DNA from: Bradyrhizobium sp. SZCCT0153
GTDB lineage: Bacteria; Pseudomonadota; Alphaproteobacteria; Rhizobiales; Xanthobacteraceae
Length of the DNA: 64,000 nucleotides
Reading direction: 5' to 3'
NCBI RefSeq assembly: GCF_018129995.1
Contig: NZ_JAFCKS010000001.1
Location: 1,027,001 to 1,091,000, forward strand
The notes below the pieces were generated by a model. It was not told the origin of the DNA, made no database searches, and saw only the letters and a list, made by a program, of their open reading frames with translations. Shown here piece by piece: positions 43,909 to 52,226 of this stretch. Made by a program: the position numbers and the translations under genes. The first letter of the stretch is position 1, and every line of letters begins with the position of its first letter.

Positions 43909-45408
43909 ATGTTCCCCAAGCCGAAATCCGTATTGCTGCCCAACACCTACGCCTTCGAATCCGAGCCCATGGTGAAGGCGACCGGTTTTCGCGAGTACGA
44001 CGCGCGCTGGCTGTTTCAAAAGGAAATCAACCTGATGGGAATCCAGGCGCTCGGCATGGGGCTGGGCGCGCTGATTGCGGAACTCGGGGTCAAACAGGAG
44101 ATCGTCACCGGCCATGATTTCCGCGGCTATTCGGCATCGATCAAATACGCGCTGATCTCCGGCCTGATGGCGGCGGGCTGCAAGGTGCACGACATCGGCC
44201 TCGCGGTCACGCCGATGGCGTATTTCGCGCAGTTCGACCTCGACGTGCCCTGCTGCGCCATGGTCACGGCCTCGCACAACGACAATGGCTGGACCGGCGT
44301 GAAGATGGGCGCCAACCGTCCGCTGACGTTCGGTCCGGACGAGATGACGCGGCTCAAGGAGATCGTGCTCAATGCCGATTTCAAGAACAAGGCCGGCGGC
44401 TCCTACCAGTTCCACGAGAACTATCCGGCGCGCTACATCGCCGATCTCACAACCCGTCCGAAGCTGACGCGCAAGCTCAAGGTGGTCGCGGCCTGCGGCA
44501 ACGGCACTGCCGGGGCGTTCGCGCCGCAGGTGCTGGAAGCGATCGGCTGCGAGGTGATCCCGCTCGACACCGAGCTCGACTACACCTTCCCGAAATACAA
44601 CCCCAATCCCGAAGACATGGAGATGCTGCACGCGATCCGTGACGCGGTGCTGCAGCACAAGGCCGATGTCGGTCTCGGCTTCGACGGTGACGGCGACCGC
44701 TGCGGCGTCGTCGACAACACCGGCGAGGAGATCTTCGCCGACAAGGTCGGCGTGATGCTGGCGCGCGACATGTCCGCGATCCACAAGGACGCGCATTTCA
44801 TCGTCGACGTGAAGTCGACCGGCCTGTTCATCACCGATCCGGTGCTGCAGAAGCAGGGCGCGAAGACCACCTATTGGAAGACCGGCCATTCCTACATGAA
44901 GCGCCGCACTCACGAGGCGGGCGCGCTCGCGGGCTTCGAGAAGTCCGGCCACTTCTTCTTCAACAAGCCGTATGGCCGCGGCTATGACGACGGCCTGGTC
45001 TCGGCGATCGCGATCTGCGACATGCTCGACCGCGCGCCCGGCAAATCGATGGCCGATCTCAAGGACGCACTGCCGAAGACCTGGTCGTCGCCGACCATGT
45101 CGCCGCATTGCGCCGACGAGGTCAAATACGGTGTCATCGACCAGGTCGTGAAGCACTTCGAGGGCTTGCAGGCCAAGGGTGCCAAGATCGGCGGCCAGGC
45201 GATCCGCGACCTCGTCACCGTCAACGGCGTCCGCGTCACGGTCGAGGACGGAAGCTGGGGCCTGGTGCGGGCCTCCTCCAACAAGCCGGAGCTCGTGGTG
45301 GTGGTCGAGAGCCCGGTCTCCGAGCAACGCATGCACGACATGTTCGAGATGGTGAACAGCGTGCTGCGTACGCATCCCGAAGTCGGCGAGTACAATCAGA
45401 AGATCTGA
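43909..45408 (+). CDS. Phosphomannomutase/phosphoglucomutase
   Basis: A 499-residue alpha-D-phosphohexomutase, which moves phosphate between C6 and C1 of mannose or glucose and so feeds nucleotide-sugar synthesis. The phosphoserine loop is VTASHN with Ser122. The Mg-binding loop is GFDGDGDR with Asp259, 261 and 263. The C-terminal phosphate-binding segment has VRASSNKPELVV. It is close to AlgC/ManB-type enzymes. Its final codons form part of a hairpin shared with the convergent gene. Confidence 0.93.
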   Translation: MFPKPKSVLLPNTYAFESEPMVKATGFREYDARWLFQKEINLMGIQALGMGLGALIAELGVKQEIVTGHDFRGYSASIKYALISGLMAAGCKVHDIGLAVTPMAYFAQFDLDVPCCAMVTASHNDNGWTGVKMGANRPLTFGPDEMTRLKEIVLNADFKNKAGGSYQFHENYPARYIADLTTRPKLTRKLKVVAACGNGTAGAFAPQVLEAIGCEVIPLDTELDYTFPKYNPNPEDMEMLHAIRDAVLQHKADVGLGFDGDGDRCGVVDNTGEEIFADKVGVMLARDMSAIHKDAHFIVDVKSTGLFITDPVLQKQGAKTTYWKTGHSYMKRRTHEAGALAGFEKSGHFFFNKPYGRGYDDGLVSAIAICDMLDRAPGKSMADLKDALPKTWSSPTMSPHCADEVKYGVIDQVVKHFEGLQAKGAKIGGQAIRDLVTVNGVRVTVEDGSWGLVRASSNKPELVVVVESPVSEQRMHDMFEMVNSVLRTHPEVGEYNQKI

Positions 45409-45429
45409 GCGCCTGCGAGCGCTCAGATC
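45402..45429. terminator. Bidirectional hairpin covering two stop codons
   Basis: A perfect 11-base stem GATCTGAGCGC / GCGCTCAGATC with a 6-base loop joins the two convergent genes. The mutase stop TGA (45406-45408) is in the left arm. The stop of the leftward gene (45423-45425) is in the right arm. It probably ends transcription in both directions. Confidence 0.65.
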
Positions 45430-46262
45430 CCCGGTGGGCCGAACAGGGCGCGGAGCTTCGCCCCTGGTCCGCGGGCCTTCCAGGCGTCGTCCAGCATCGC
45501 GATCCATTCGCCGAGCGCGATCCGGACCGGATTGAAGGACGGCGTGCCGCCGACCAGGCCGAAGCGGAGCGGCTGGTCCGACGGCCGCTCGGCAAATGTT
45601 CCGAACAGACGGTCGAACACGATCAGGATACCCCCGTAGTTCCGGTCGAGACACGGCTCGTTGCAGGCATGATGCACGCGATGATGGCTCGGCGTGTTGA
45701 GCAGCCATTCGAGCGCGCCGAGCCTTGGCGCGAATTCGCTGTGGATGAAGAACTGGTAGAACAGGTTGATCCCCAGCATTGCGATGATCGCGAGGGGATG
45801 AAAGCCGATCAGCGCCAGCGGCAGGAAGAAGAGGAAGTTGCCGGAAATGTTGCCGGTCCAGCCGAGCCGGATCGCCGCCGTCAGGTTCAGCCGTGTCGTC
45901 GAGTGATGCACCGCATGCGTCGCCCACATCCAGCGAATGCGATGCGAGGCGCGGTGCTGCCAATAGTAGAGAAACTCGCTGCCGATGAACAATCCGGCGA
46001 GCGCGGGCGGGCCGGCTTGAGCGAAGTCGAACAGGCGGTGCTCGTGGAGGAAGGCAAACGGTACGGCGAGAATGCCGGCTTCCACGGCGCGCAGCAGGTT
46101 CTGTCCCAGCGCAACGCCAAATGACGCGACGCTTTCGCGCCAGTCGTGGGTCTCGCGATGCGCGAGCCGGCCGATGCCGTATTCAAGCAGCATCAGGCCG
46201 ATCGCCGTTGCCAGGATCACGCGCCTGAGCGTTGGATCGAGCAGGAGTGAAGCGTAGCCCAC
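45423..46262 (-). CDS. Fatty acid hydroxylase/sterol desaturase family protein
   Basis: A 279-residue integral membrane di-iron protein with about five helices and the histidine clusters of the family: HRASHR, HAVHHSTTR and HRVHHACN. In bacteria such enzymes hydroxylate or desaturate lipids; the substrate is not clear here. The start is a GTG at 46262, supported by AGGAGG five bases upstream. An ATG nearby is in another frame. It shares a hairpin with the mutase gene at its 3' end. Confidence 0.88.
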   Translation of the reverse strand: MGYASLLLDPTLRRVILATAIGLMLLEYGIGRLAHRETHDWRESVASFGVALGQNLLRAVEAGILAVPFAFLHEHRLFDFAQAGPPALAGLFIGSEFLYYWQHRASHRIRWMWATHAVHHSTTRLNLTAAIRLGWTGNISGNFLFFLPLALIGFHPLAIIAMLGINLFYQFFIHSEFAPRLGALEWLLNTPSHHRVHHACNEPCLDRNYGGILIVFDRLFGTFAERPSDQPLRFGLVGGTPSFNPVRIALGEWIAMLDDAWKARGPGAKLRALFGPPGI

Positions 46263-46271
46263 GGCATCCTC

Positions 46272-46604
46272 CTATTTCGGCGCCACGCCGGCGCTGACGG
46301 CGCTGTCCCGGAGCGCCTGTGCGCGTGGCATCGCCTGAGCGCAGGACGCCGCGAGCTGGCCGGCATGGGATTGCAGGCAGGCGAGGATGCGTCCGCCACC
46401 CGGCGTGACGTCGCTGCACAGGCGGTCATAGTCGGCGCGGCAGGCCTGCATGACGGCCCTCGCTTCGCTGCGCATTTGCGGCGTGATCTGCGTCTGCAGC
46501 TGGCTCTGGGCGAACGCAGAAGTCGAGGCCGCGACACCGAGGGCGACGATGATCGCGGCCTGCGGGACTGCAAGGAGACGGAAAGCCGATGGCATTGTGT
46601 TCAT
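46272..46604 (-). CDS. Small exported cysteine-rich-repeat protein
   Basis: A 110-residue protein with a signal peptide (cleavage after SAFA near residue 33) and one cysteine-rich repeat of the Golgi-apparatus-protein-1 type: CRADYDRLCSDVTPGGGR, then CLQSH and ASCAQAM, with four spaced cysteines. The ATG at 46604 is chosen because it begins the signal peptide; the open frame runs much further back with biased composition. Expected in the periplasm. Function is unknown. It lies 9 bases upstream of the hydroxylase-family gene. Confidence 0.78.
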   Translation of the reverse strand: MNTMPSAFRLLAVPQAAIIVALGVAASTSAFAQSQLQTQITPQMRSEARAVMQACRADYDRLCSDVTPGGGRILACLQSHAGQLAASCAQAMPRAQALRDSAVSAGVAPK

Positions 46605-46671
46605 CCTTTCTGATCTGGTGGGATTGGCCGCCGCCGCGTGGGGCGGACGCGGCGACGGCCCGGCCCGCGAC

Positions 46672-46893
46672 TCAGCGCGAGACCGTGCCGGTGCGGGTGT
46701 AGGTGTTGCCGGCCGGGCCGGTGCGGGTGACGTTGCGCGAGCAGCTTCCGTTGGCGCAGCTTCCCGTCGCAGTGACACTCGACGTGCCGCGGGGACCGCT
46801 CGACGTCGCCGACCGCGTCCAGGCATTGGCGTCCGCCGCTGTCGCGACCGAAAGCGCGCCGATGACGAGGGTGGAGAAAATTAGTTTGGTCAT
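46672..46893 (-). CDS. Small exported Ser/Thr/Gly-rich protein, 73 aa
   Basis: A 73-residue protein with a good AAGGAG ribosome-binding site, a signal peptide (about 1-22, after DANA), and a mature part rich in Ser, Thr, Gly and Arg. Two cysteines lie in SCANGSCSRN. Repeated GP(R/A)G-type turns occur. No family is recognised. It is divergent from the two-component system gene at 47081. Confidence 0.68.
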   Translation of the reverse strand: MTKLIFSTLVIGALSVATAADANAWTRSATSSGPRGTSSVTATGSCANGSCSRNVTRTGPAGNTYTRTGTVSR

Positions 46894-47080
46894 GGTCGTC
46901 GTCTCCTTGACGTGTGAGGGCTGCCGTGAGCGGGAGCCATGCAAGGAGACTGAGCATGCTGCGTCAGCGCCGCGTGGCCCGGGCGAAACGTTTGTTATGG
47001 CTTTGTCCGGCGTGTGTAACGTTGTGTAACAATGGTGCCCGCAGCCTTGCGCGGGCCGCGCGGTAAGCCAGAATGCGGCG

Positions 47081-47803
47081 ATGAACGCGCATCCGGCCAC
47101 GATCCTCATGGTGGAGGACGATCCCGAGATCAGCCGCCTCGTCGCCGATTTCATGCGGCGCGAGGGGTTCGAGGTTGCTTGCGTCGGCGACAGCAAGGCC
47201 ATGGACGCGATGCTTCAGCGCCTACGCCCAGATCTCGTGATCCTCGACTTGATGCTCCCCGGCGAGGACGGTCTGTCGATCTGCCGCAGGCTGCGTGCCG
47301 ACGACCAGATTCCGATCCTGATGCTGACGGCCAAGAGCGAGGAGATCGACCGTGTGGTCGGCCTCGAGATGGGGGCGGACGACTATCTCGCAAAGCCGTT
47401 CGGGCCGCGCGAATTGCTGGCGCGGATTCGCGCCATCCTTCGTCGTTCCAACGGCACGGCGGCAAAACCCCTGATCCGCCGCTTTGCGTTCGACCGCTTC
47501 GTGGTCGATCTCGGTGCACGCAGCGTCGAGATGATCGAGACGGACGCCGCGGCCCCGCAGCTGACCAGTGCGGAATTCGACCTGCTCGGCTGTTTCGTGC
47601 AGCGTCCGCGCCGCGTGCTCACTCGCGATCAGATCCTCGACTGGACTCGCGGACGCTCGGCGGAGCCGTTCGATCGTACCGTGGACATGCTGATCTCGCG
47701 GCTGCGCAAGAAGCTCGACGGCGCAAGTCCGGGCTCCAATCTGATCACGACGGTACGCAACGGCGGCTATCTGTTCACTGCCACCGTCAAGCAGGTGTCG
47801 TGA
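47081..47803 (+). CDS. OmpR-family response regulator
   Basis: A 240-residue response regulator: receiver domain (1-120) with acidic pocket VEDD at 11-14, phosphoacceptor Asp56 in VILDLMLP and the conserved Lys in YLAKPFG, then a winged-helix DNA-binding domain with RRVLTRDQIL and a final wing near TTVRNGGYLF. Its stop overlaps the start of the histidine kinase gene by one base, so the two are one operon. Targets are unknown. The two small exported genes are divergent from it. Confidence 0.93.
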   Translation: MNAHPATILMVEDDPEISRLVADFMRREGFEVACVGDSKAMDAMLQRLRPDLVILDLMLPGEDGLSICRRLRADDQIPILMLTAKSEEIDRVVGLEMGADDYLAKPFGPRELLARIRAILRRSNGTAAKPLIRRFAFDRFVVDLGARSVEMIETDAAAPQLTSAEFDLLGCFVQRPRRVLTRDQILDWTRGRSAEPFDRTVDMLISRLRKKLDGASPGSNLITTVRNGGYLFTATVKQVS

Positions 47804-49152
47804 TGCTGCGCGTGACGCTCGCCGCGCGGCTCGCCCTGATCGGACTGATCGGATTTTCGGTGGTGGTCACGGTCGTGGTGGCGATTTTCTACCGGACCAC
47901 GGTCCACGAGAACGAGCTGACACGGCCCTCGCCAGCGCGACTCGATGCGCTCGCGACGCTCGTCGAGCGCGCCACCTCCGATACGCGGCAGGCCGTGCTC
48001 GACGCGGTGTCGTCTCCGCAATTCATGGTGCGGATCGTGCCGTCGGCCGTGCCGGTCAGCGGCGAGACGCCGCCACAGCAACAACAATTGCGCGAGACCT
48101 ATGCGGCCGGCCTTGCGGGCCGTCCGGTCGAGATTGTGTCGCCGCCCGATCGTCGCATGAGCCGGGTGTTTCCGCGGATCGCGCGGCTGATGGCCAATGC
48201 GATCGAGTTCCGTATCGGCCTGCGCAGCGGCGAGATGCTGATCATCGATGCCTATACCCGTCTGCCGGTCACACCGCTCGGGTTGCCCGTCGGCTTCGGC
48301 GCGGGCCTGTTCGGATCGATTGTGGCACTGCTGGCGCTGCTCGTGATGCAGCGCGAGACGCGGCCGCTGGCGCAACTCGCCGCGGCGGTCGATCGCGTCG
48401 ACCTGTCGACCGATCCACCGCCGCTTCCGGACGCAAAGCGCAGCGCGCCGGAGATCCGTGCCGTTATTGCCGCGTTCAACCGCTTGCAAGGTCGGCTCGC
48501 TGAAATGCTGCGTGCGCGCATGACACTGGTTGGCGGCATCGCCCACGATGTCAGGACGTTCGCAACAAGATTGCGGTTGCGGGTCGAGCATATTCCCGAT
48601 GATGCCGAGCGCCAGCGGGCGGTTGCCGATATCGACGACATGATCCGCCTGCTCGACGACGCGCTGCTGTCGACGCGTGCGGGCGCCGGAGGTCTGTCAC
48701 AGGAGATGATCGAGCTTGCCGCCTTGATTGCTGCGGAAGTGCACGACCGGCGTGTCCACGGCGCAGCGGTCGATCTGGTCTCGGACGAGCGCGCGCAGAC
48801 GAGCGTCGTGCTCGGCGACCGGCTGGCGCTGCGGCGGATCTTTGCCAATGTCGTCAACAACGCGCTCGCCTACGGCCGTGTCGCGCACGTGCGGACGGCC
48901 TTGAAGGATGGGGCGATTGTGGTGTCGATCGACGACGAGGGGCCGGGTATCCCCGCCAGCGAGCGACAGACCGTGCTGGAGCCGTTCCATCGGCTGGAGA
49001 AGTCGCGCAACCGCGCGACCGGCGGCGCCGGGCTTGGTCTGGCCGTGGTACGCAGCCTGGTCGAGGCCCATGGCGGAACCATCGAGATCGGCGCGGCCCC
49101 GGGCGGGGGCACGCGCGTCAACGTCAAGCTGCCGGTGTTTCAACCGGCGTGA
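47803..49152 (+). CDS. Sensor histidine kinase
   Basis: A 449-residue inner-membrane kinase. Helix 1 (about 9-30), a periplasmic sensor part of about 130 residues, helix 2 (about 161-183), a HAMP-like region and the phosphoacceptor His248 in GGIAHDVRTF. The ATPase domain shows VVNNALAYG (N box), DEGPGIP and GGAGLGLAVV. The H-box has Phe-Ala where PLT is more usual. The frame is open back to 47032, but that is the shadow of the regulator gene; the ATG at 47803 overlaps the regulator stop. Confidence 0.92.
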   Translation: MLRVTLAARLALIGLIGFSVVVTVVVAIFYRTTVHENELTRPSPARLDALATLVERATSDTRQAVLDAVSSPQFMVRIVPSAVPVSGETPPQQQQLRETYAAGLAGRPVEIVSPPDRRMSRVFPRIARLMANAIEFRIGLRSGEMLIIDAYTRLPVTPLGLPVGFGAGLFGSIVALLALLVMQRETRPLAQLAAAVDRVDLSTDPPPLPDAKRSAPEIRAVIAAFNRLQGRLAEMLRARMTLVGGIAHDVRTFATRLRLRVEHIPDDAERQRAVADIDDMIRLLDDALLSTRAGAGGLSQEMIELAALIAAEVHDRRVHGAAVDLVSDERAQTSVVLGDRLALRRIFANVVNNALAYGRVAHVRTALKDGAIVVSIDDEGPGIPASERQTVLEPFHRLEKSRNRATGGAGLGLAVVRSLVEAHGGTIEIGAAPGGGTRVNVKLPVFQPA

Positions 49153-49155
49153 GTG

Positions 49156-49665
49156 TCAGGCGGCGACCACTGCCGGGATCGGCAGCGCGGTGACCGACTT
49201 GATCTTTTCCATCGCAAAGCGCGAGGTGACGTTCTTCAGCGGCACGGCGCTGATCAGCTTCTTGTAGAACACGTCATAGGCCTGCATGTCCGCGACCACG
49301 ACGCGCAGCATGTAGTCGACGTCGCCGGCCATGCGGTAGAACTCCATCACCTCGGGCATCGCGCTGACGGCCTCGGCGAACTTCTTGAGCCAGGCGTCGG
49401 AATGATCGGAGCTCTCGACCGAGACGAACACGGAGATGCCGAGCCCGATCTTGTTCTGGTCGACCAGCGCCACCCGCTTTAGGATGACGCCGTCGGCCTC
49501 CAGGCGCTGGATCCGCTTCCAGCAGGGGGTCGAGGACAGGCCGACGCGATCGCCGATCTCGGCGACGGACAGGGAGGCATCGTCCTGGAGCACCATCAGA
49601 ATCTTGCGGTCGATGGCGTCGAGGCGGCGGCTGGTCTCGGGGAGCTGGACAGCAAGATCAGTCAT
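49156..49665 (-). CDS. Lrp/AsnC-family transcription regulator
   Basis: A 169-residue regulator with an N-terminal helix-turn-helix (RKILMVLQDDASLSVAEIG, then LSSTPCWKRIQRLE) and a C-terminal RAM ligand-binding domain ending in TALPIPAV. The ATG at 49665 begins just before the family-like part; the frame extends 162 bases upstream. It lies 70 bases downstream of the kinase gene on the same strand. Amino acids are the usual ligands of the family. Confidence 0.93.
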   Translation of the reverse strand: MTDLAVQLPETSRRLDAIDRKILMVLQDDASLSVAEIGDRVGLSSTPCWKRIQRLEADGVILKRVALVDQNKIGLGISVFVSVESSDHSDAWLKKFAEAVSAMPEVMEFYRMAGDVDYMLRVVVADMQAYDVFYKKLISAVPLKNVTSRFAMEKIKSVTALPIPAVVAA

Positions 49666-49735
49666 TTGAAGAACTTTGTTCCATTTTGACGGCTGCTTTT
49701 CCTCATATAGAGAAAATTCTTCTATATCAAGTCTA

Positions 49736-50686
49736 TTATCTCGGTGGTCCCAGGGGCTTGCGTTCGGAAAGCGGTTGCAAAAGTCCTTCAACTTCAGTGC
49801 GTTGCGGGGCGGCCAGACCGCCGCCATGGCGGGTGCATTTCAGCGCCGCCGCTGCCGCGGCGAATCGCAGCGCCTCCCGCGTGTCGCCGCCTTCGGCAAG
49901 GCGAAGCGTGAAGGCGCCATGGAAGACGTCGCCAGCGCCGAGCGTGTCGATGGCCTCGACCGGAAAGGCCGTCGTCTCTTCGAACTCACCCGCCTCGTTC
50001 AGCCAGATCGTGCCGCGCGGGCCGCGCGTGGCGGCCAGGAAGGCCGGCGTCAGCCCGGCCAGGCGCTTCAAGGCCTTGCCGTCGTCGGCGACGCCGGCAG
50101 TCTCCCGCACCTGTTCGCTGGCGAACAGCAGATGCGAGGCCGCCCTGAGGAGGTCGTCAGTCCGTGTCATCGCTCGGTCGACGCCGACGATGACCGGAAT
50201 GCCGCGCCGTCGCGCCTCGTTGCAGAGGGAGGTCGCGAACGCGGCGCAGCGGCTTTCGACCAGAACCGCCGTGCAGTCGGTCAGCAGTACGTCGGCGTCA
50301 GGCAGCTTCACGCTCCACAGACCGGGATCGCGAAAGATGGTGAGCGTTCGCTCGCCGGAAGGGTCAATCAAGATTGCCGAGACCGGCGTCGTCAACCGCG
50401 GCATGCGCACGATATGCGCGGTTTCGATACCTTCGGCGGCCATCCTTTCGAGAATGAAGCTGCTCGACGTCTCGCCGGGATCGCCCATCGGCCCGGTGAA
50501 CGTGACACGTCCACCAAGCCGGGCGATTGCGATCGCGGCATTGAGGGCATTGCCGCCGCAGATCTCCGCGAGATGGGTCGCATTCGCCTTGCTGCCACGC
50601 GCGGGCACGGCCTCGACACGAAAGGTGAGGTCGCGCACGGGAATGCCGATGCAGAGGATGCGCGGTGCAATCCCTGATGCAGCCAT
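49736..50686 (-). CDS. PfkB-family carbohydrate kinase
   Basis: A 316-residue ribokinase-family sugar kinase. N-terminal motif GGNALNAAIAIARLGG and C-terminal catalytic motif DTLGAGDVFHGAF with the base Asp. The ATG at 50686 fits the family start; the frame extends 63 bases upstream. It sits 13 bases downstream of nudC on the same strand. The substrate sugar cannot be assigned. ATP-dependent phosphorylation of a hexose or pentose is expected. Confidence 0.9.
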   Translation of the reverse strand: MAASGIAPRILCIGIPVRDLTFRVEAVPARGSKANATHLAEICGGNALNAAIAIARLGGRVTFTGPMGDPGETSSSFILERMAAEGIETAHIVRMPRLTTPVSAILIDPSGERTLTIFRDPGLWSVKLPDADVLLTDCTAVLVESRCAAFATSLCNEARRRGIPVIVGVDRAMTRTDDLLRAASHLLFASEQVRETAGVADDGKALKRLAGLTPAFLAATRGPRGTIWLNEAGEFEETTAFPVEAIDTLGAGDVFHGAFTLRLAEGGDTREALRFAAAAAALKCTRHGGGLAAPQRTEVEGLLQPLSERKPLGPPR

Positions 50687-50699
50687 CGACCGCCTCAAC

Positions 50700-51644
50700 T
50701 CAAGCGCCGCTTCCGTCCTGCACCCAACGGCCGAGCAGGTGATGGGCAATTGCGAACGGATGCGGGCCGGCGAGTCCGTCAGGATGCGTCCGTTTCAGCA
50801 TCAGGGCGGCCTCCTCGCGCGTGAACCAGCGCGCATCCTCCAGTTCGGAATGATCGACGATGACATCCTCGTTCAGCGCCCGCGCGCTGCAACCGATCAT
50901 CAGCGACGACGGATAGGGCCAGGGCTGGGTCATGTAATATTGCACGTCGGTGCAGCGGATCCCGGATTCCTCGAGGATTTCCCGACGCACCGCGTCCTCG
51001 ATTGTCTCGGCGGCTTCGACGAAGCCGGCAAGGCAGGAATACATGCCGGGCGGAAACTGCTTCTGACGGCCGAGCAGGCATTTGTCGCCGGAGGAAACGT
51101 GCATGATCACGACCGGATCGGTGCGTGGAAAATGCTCGGCCTTGCAGCTCGGACATTCGCGCTTCCAGCCGCCTTCCTTCATCGCGCTGCGGGTGCCGCA
51201 ATTGGCGCAATAGCCGTGGCGCTGGTGCCAGCTCACCATCGACTTCGCCATTGCGATCGCCGAGAGCTCATCGGGCGGAATCGCGCCCTGCATCGCCATG
51301 CCGCGCAGCTCGGTGACGGTGTAATCGTCGCGGCCGATCAGCTTCTCGGCGGCGGCCTGCGACAGGCCCATCCCGAACATCGCGGCGCCGTCGCGCAGCC
51401 CCAGGAAGACCGTGCCGGGATTGGCGCCGCATTTCAGCGCCTCGTCGATCGACAGCAGCGCGCGCGCGCCTTCGCCCTCGCGCTTCACCAGCAGCGAGTC
51501 TCGGTAGACGACGTAGGCGCGCGAGGAGGGCTTCTGCTCCATCGCGAACAGCTTTTCATCGTCGCGGCGCAGATGCGCGGCGCGGTCGAGGATGTTGGTG
51601 ACGAAGGCCGGCTGTCCCAGCGGAAACGAGTCGAATGCTGACAT
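50700..51644 (-). CDS. nudC: NADH pyrophosphatase NudC
   Basis: A 314-residue Nudix hydrolase that cleaves NADH and removes NAD caps from RNA in studied bacteria. The zinc ribbon has Cys146, Cys149, Cys164 and Cys167. The Nudix box spans 207-229 (GFVEAAETIEDAVRREI and following). The NudC-specific TQPWPYPSSLMIG is intact. The ATG at 51644 matches the family start. It lies 10 bases downstream of the HIT gene. Confidence 0.95.
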   Translation of the reverse strand: MSAFDSFPLGQPAFVTNILDRAAHLRRDDEKLFAMEQKPSSRAYVVYRDSLLVKREGEGARALLSIDEALKCGANPGTVFLGLRDGAAMFGMGLSQAAAEKLIGRDDYTVTELRGMAMQGAIPPDELSAIAMAKSMVSWHQRHGYCANCGTRSAMKEGGWKRECPSCKAEHFPRTDPVVIMHVSSGDKCLLGRQKQFPPGMYSCLAGFVEAAETIEDAVRREILEESGIRCTDVQYYMTQPWPYPSSLMIGCSARALNEDVIVDHSELEDARWFTREEAALMLKRTHPDGLAGPHPFAIAHHLLGRWVQDGSGA

Positions 51645-51654
51645 TCTTGTTCTT

Positions 51655-52074
51655 TCAACCCAACCAGATCTTGCGGCGAAGCGCGCTGATGAAATTCTGC
51701 ACCTCGGTGGCGTCATGCGCCAAGGGCTGCATTACACCCCAGACCGGTCGCGGCCAGGCGGCGTCACTGGTGCGGCGCGCGATGATGTGGACGTGAAGCT
51801 GCGGCACGAGGTTGCCGAGCGCTGCGATGTTGAGCTTGTCGCATTTGGTGATCTCCTTCAGCGCGCGCGAGACGCGGGAGATCTCCGTCATCAACTGCGC
51901 CTGCTGCACCTCGTCGAGATCGATGATCTCGACAGCGTCCGCGCGCCGCGGCACCAGCAGCAGCCAGGGATAATGCGCGTCCTTGATGACCAGCACCTTC
52001 GACAGCGGCAAGTCGCCGATGTCGATGGTGTCCTCTTTCAGGCGGGAGTGGAGCGACCAGGCGGGATCGGACAT
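51655..52074 (-). CDS. HIT-family hydrolase
   Basis: A 139-residue histidine-triad protein with QLHVHIIAR near residue 93. In place of the usual full HxHxH it has HVHII, so the third histidine of the triad is replaced. The fold segments KVLVIKDAHYPWLLLVPRR and IDLDEVQQAQLMTEI agree with the bacterial HIT group. The ATG at 52074 is preferred; the open frame continues upstream without family-like sequence. It lies 10 bases upstream of nudC on the same strand. Nucleotide hydrolysis is likely but not proven. Confidence 0.85.
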   Translation of the reverse strand: MSDPAWSLHSRLKEDTIDIGDLPLSKVLVIKDAHYPWLLLVPRRADAVEIIDLDEVQQAQLMTEISRVSRALKEITKCDKLNIAALGNLVPQLHVHIIARRTSDAAWPRPVWGVMQPLAHDATEVQNFISALRRKIWLG

Positions 52075-52179
52075 ATGGGTTTCCAGCTTGCCCGACGCGA
52101 TCGGGCTTGTTTGGCCCGACCATACGATACCGAGTTTGATTGGGGAAGGATGAGGCTCCGCAGGGGCCGCATGCACCGT

Positions 52180-52207
52180 TGTCGTCCTGGCCTTCGACGG
52201 GACGACA
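52180..52207 (-). terminator. Hairpin after the enolase-superfamily gene
   Basis: An 8-base stem TGTCGTCC / GGACGACA with a 12-base loop lies 20 bases past the stop of the leftward operon 56588-52227. It is a probable terminator. No T-run is present. Confidence 0.4.
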
Positions 52208-52226
52208 GCGAATTCGTGGCGGCCTT

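Noticed and set aside
43906..45963. A 685-residue minus-strand frame over the mutase gene.
   Set aside because: It is antisense to a gene with intact catalytic motifs, has no family-like sequence, and is a usual long shadow in high-GC DNA.
47032..49152. A 706-residue plus-strand frame that could look like a regulator-kinase fusion.
   Set aside because: The first part is a shifted frame over the response regulator gene. The real kinase starts at 47803 and the regulator reads in another frame.
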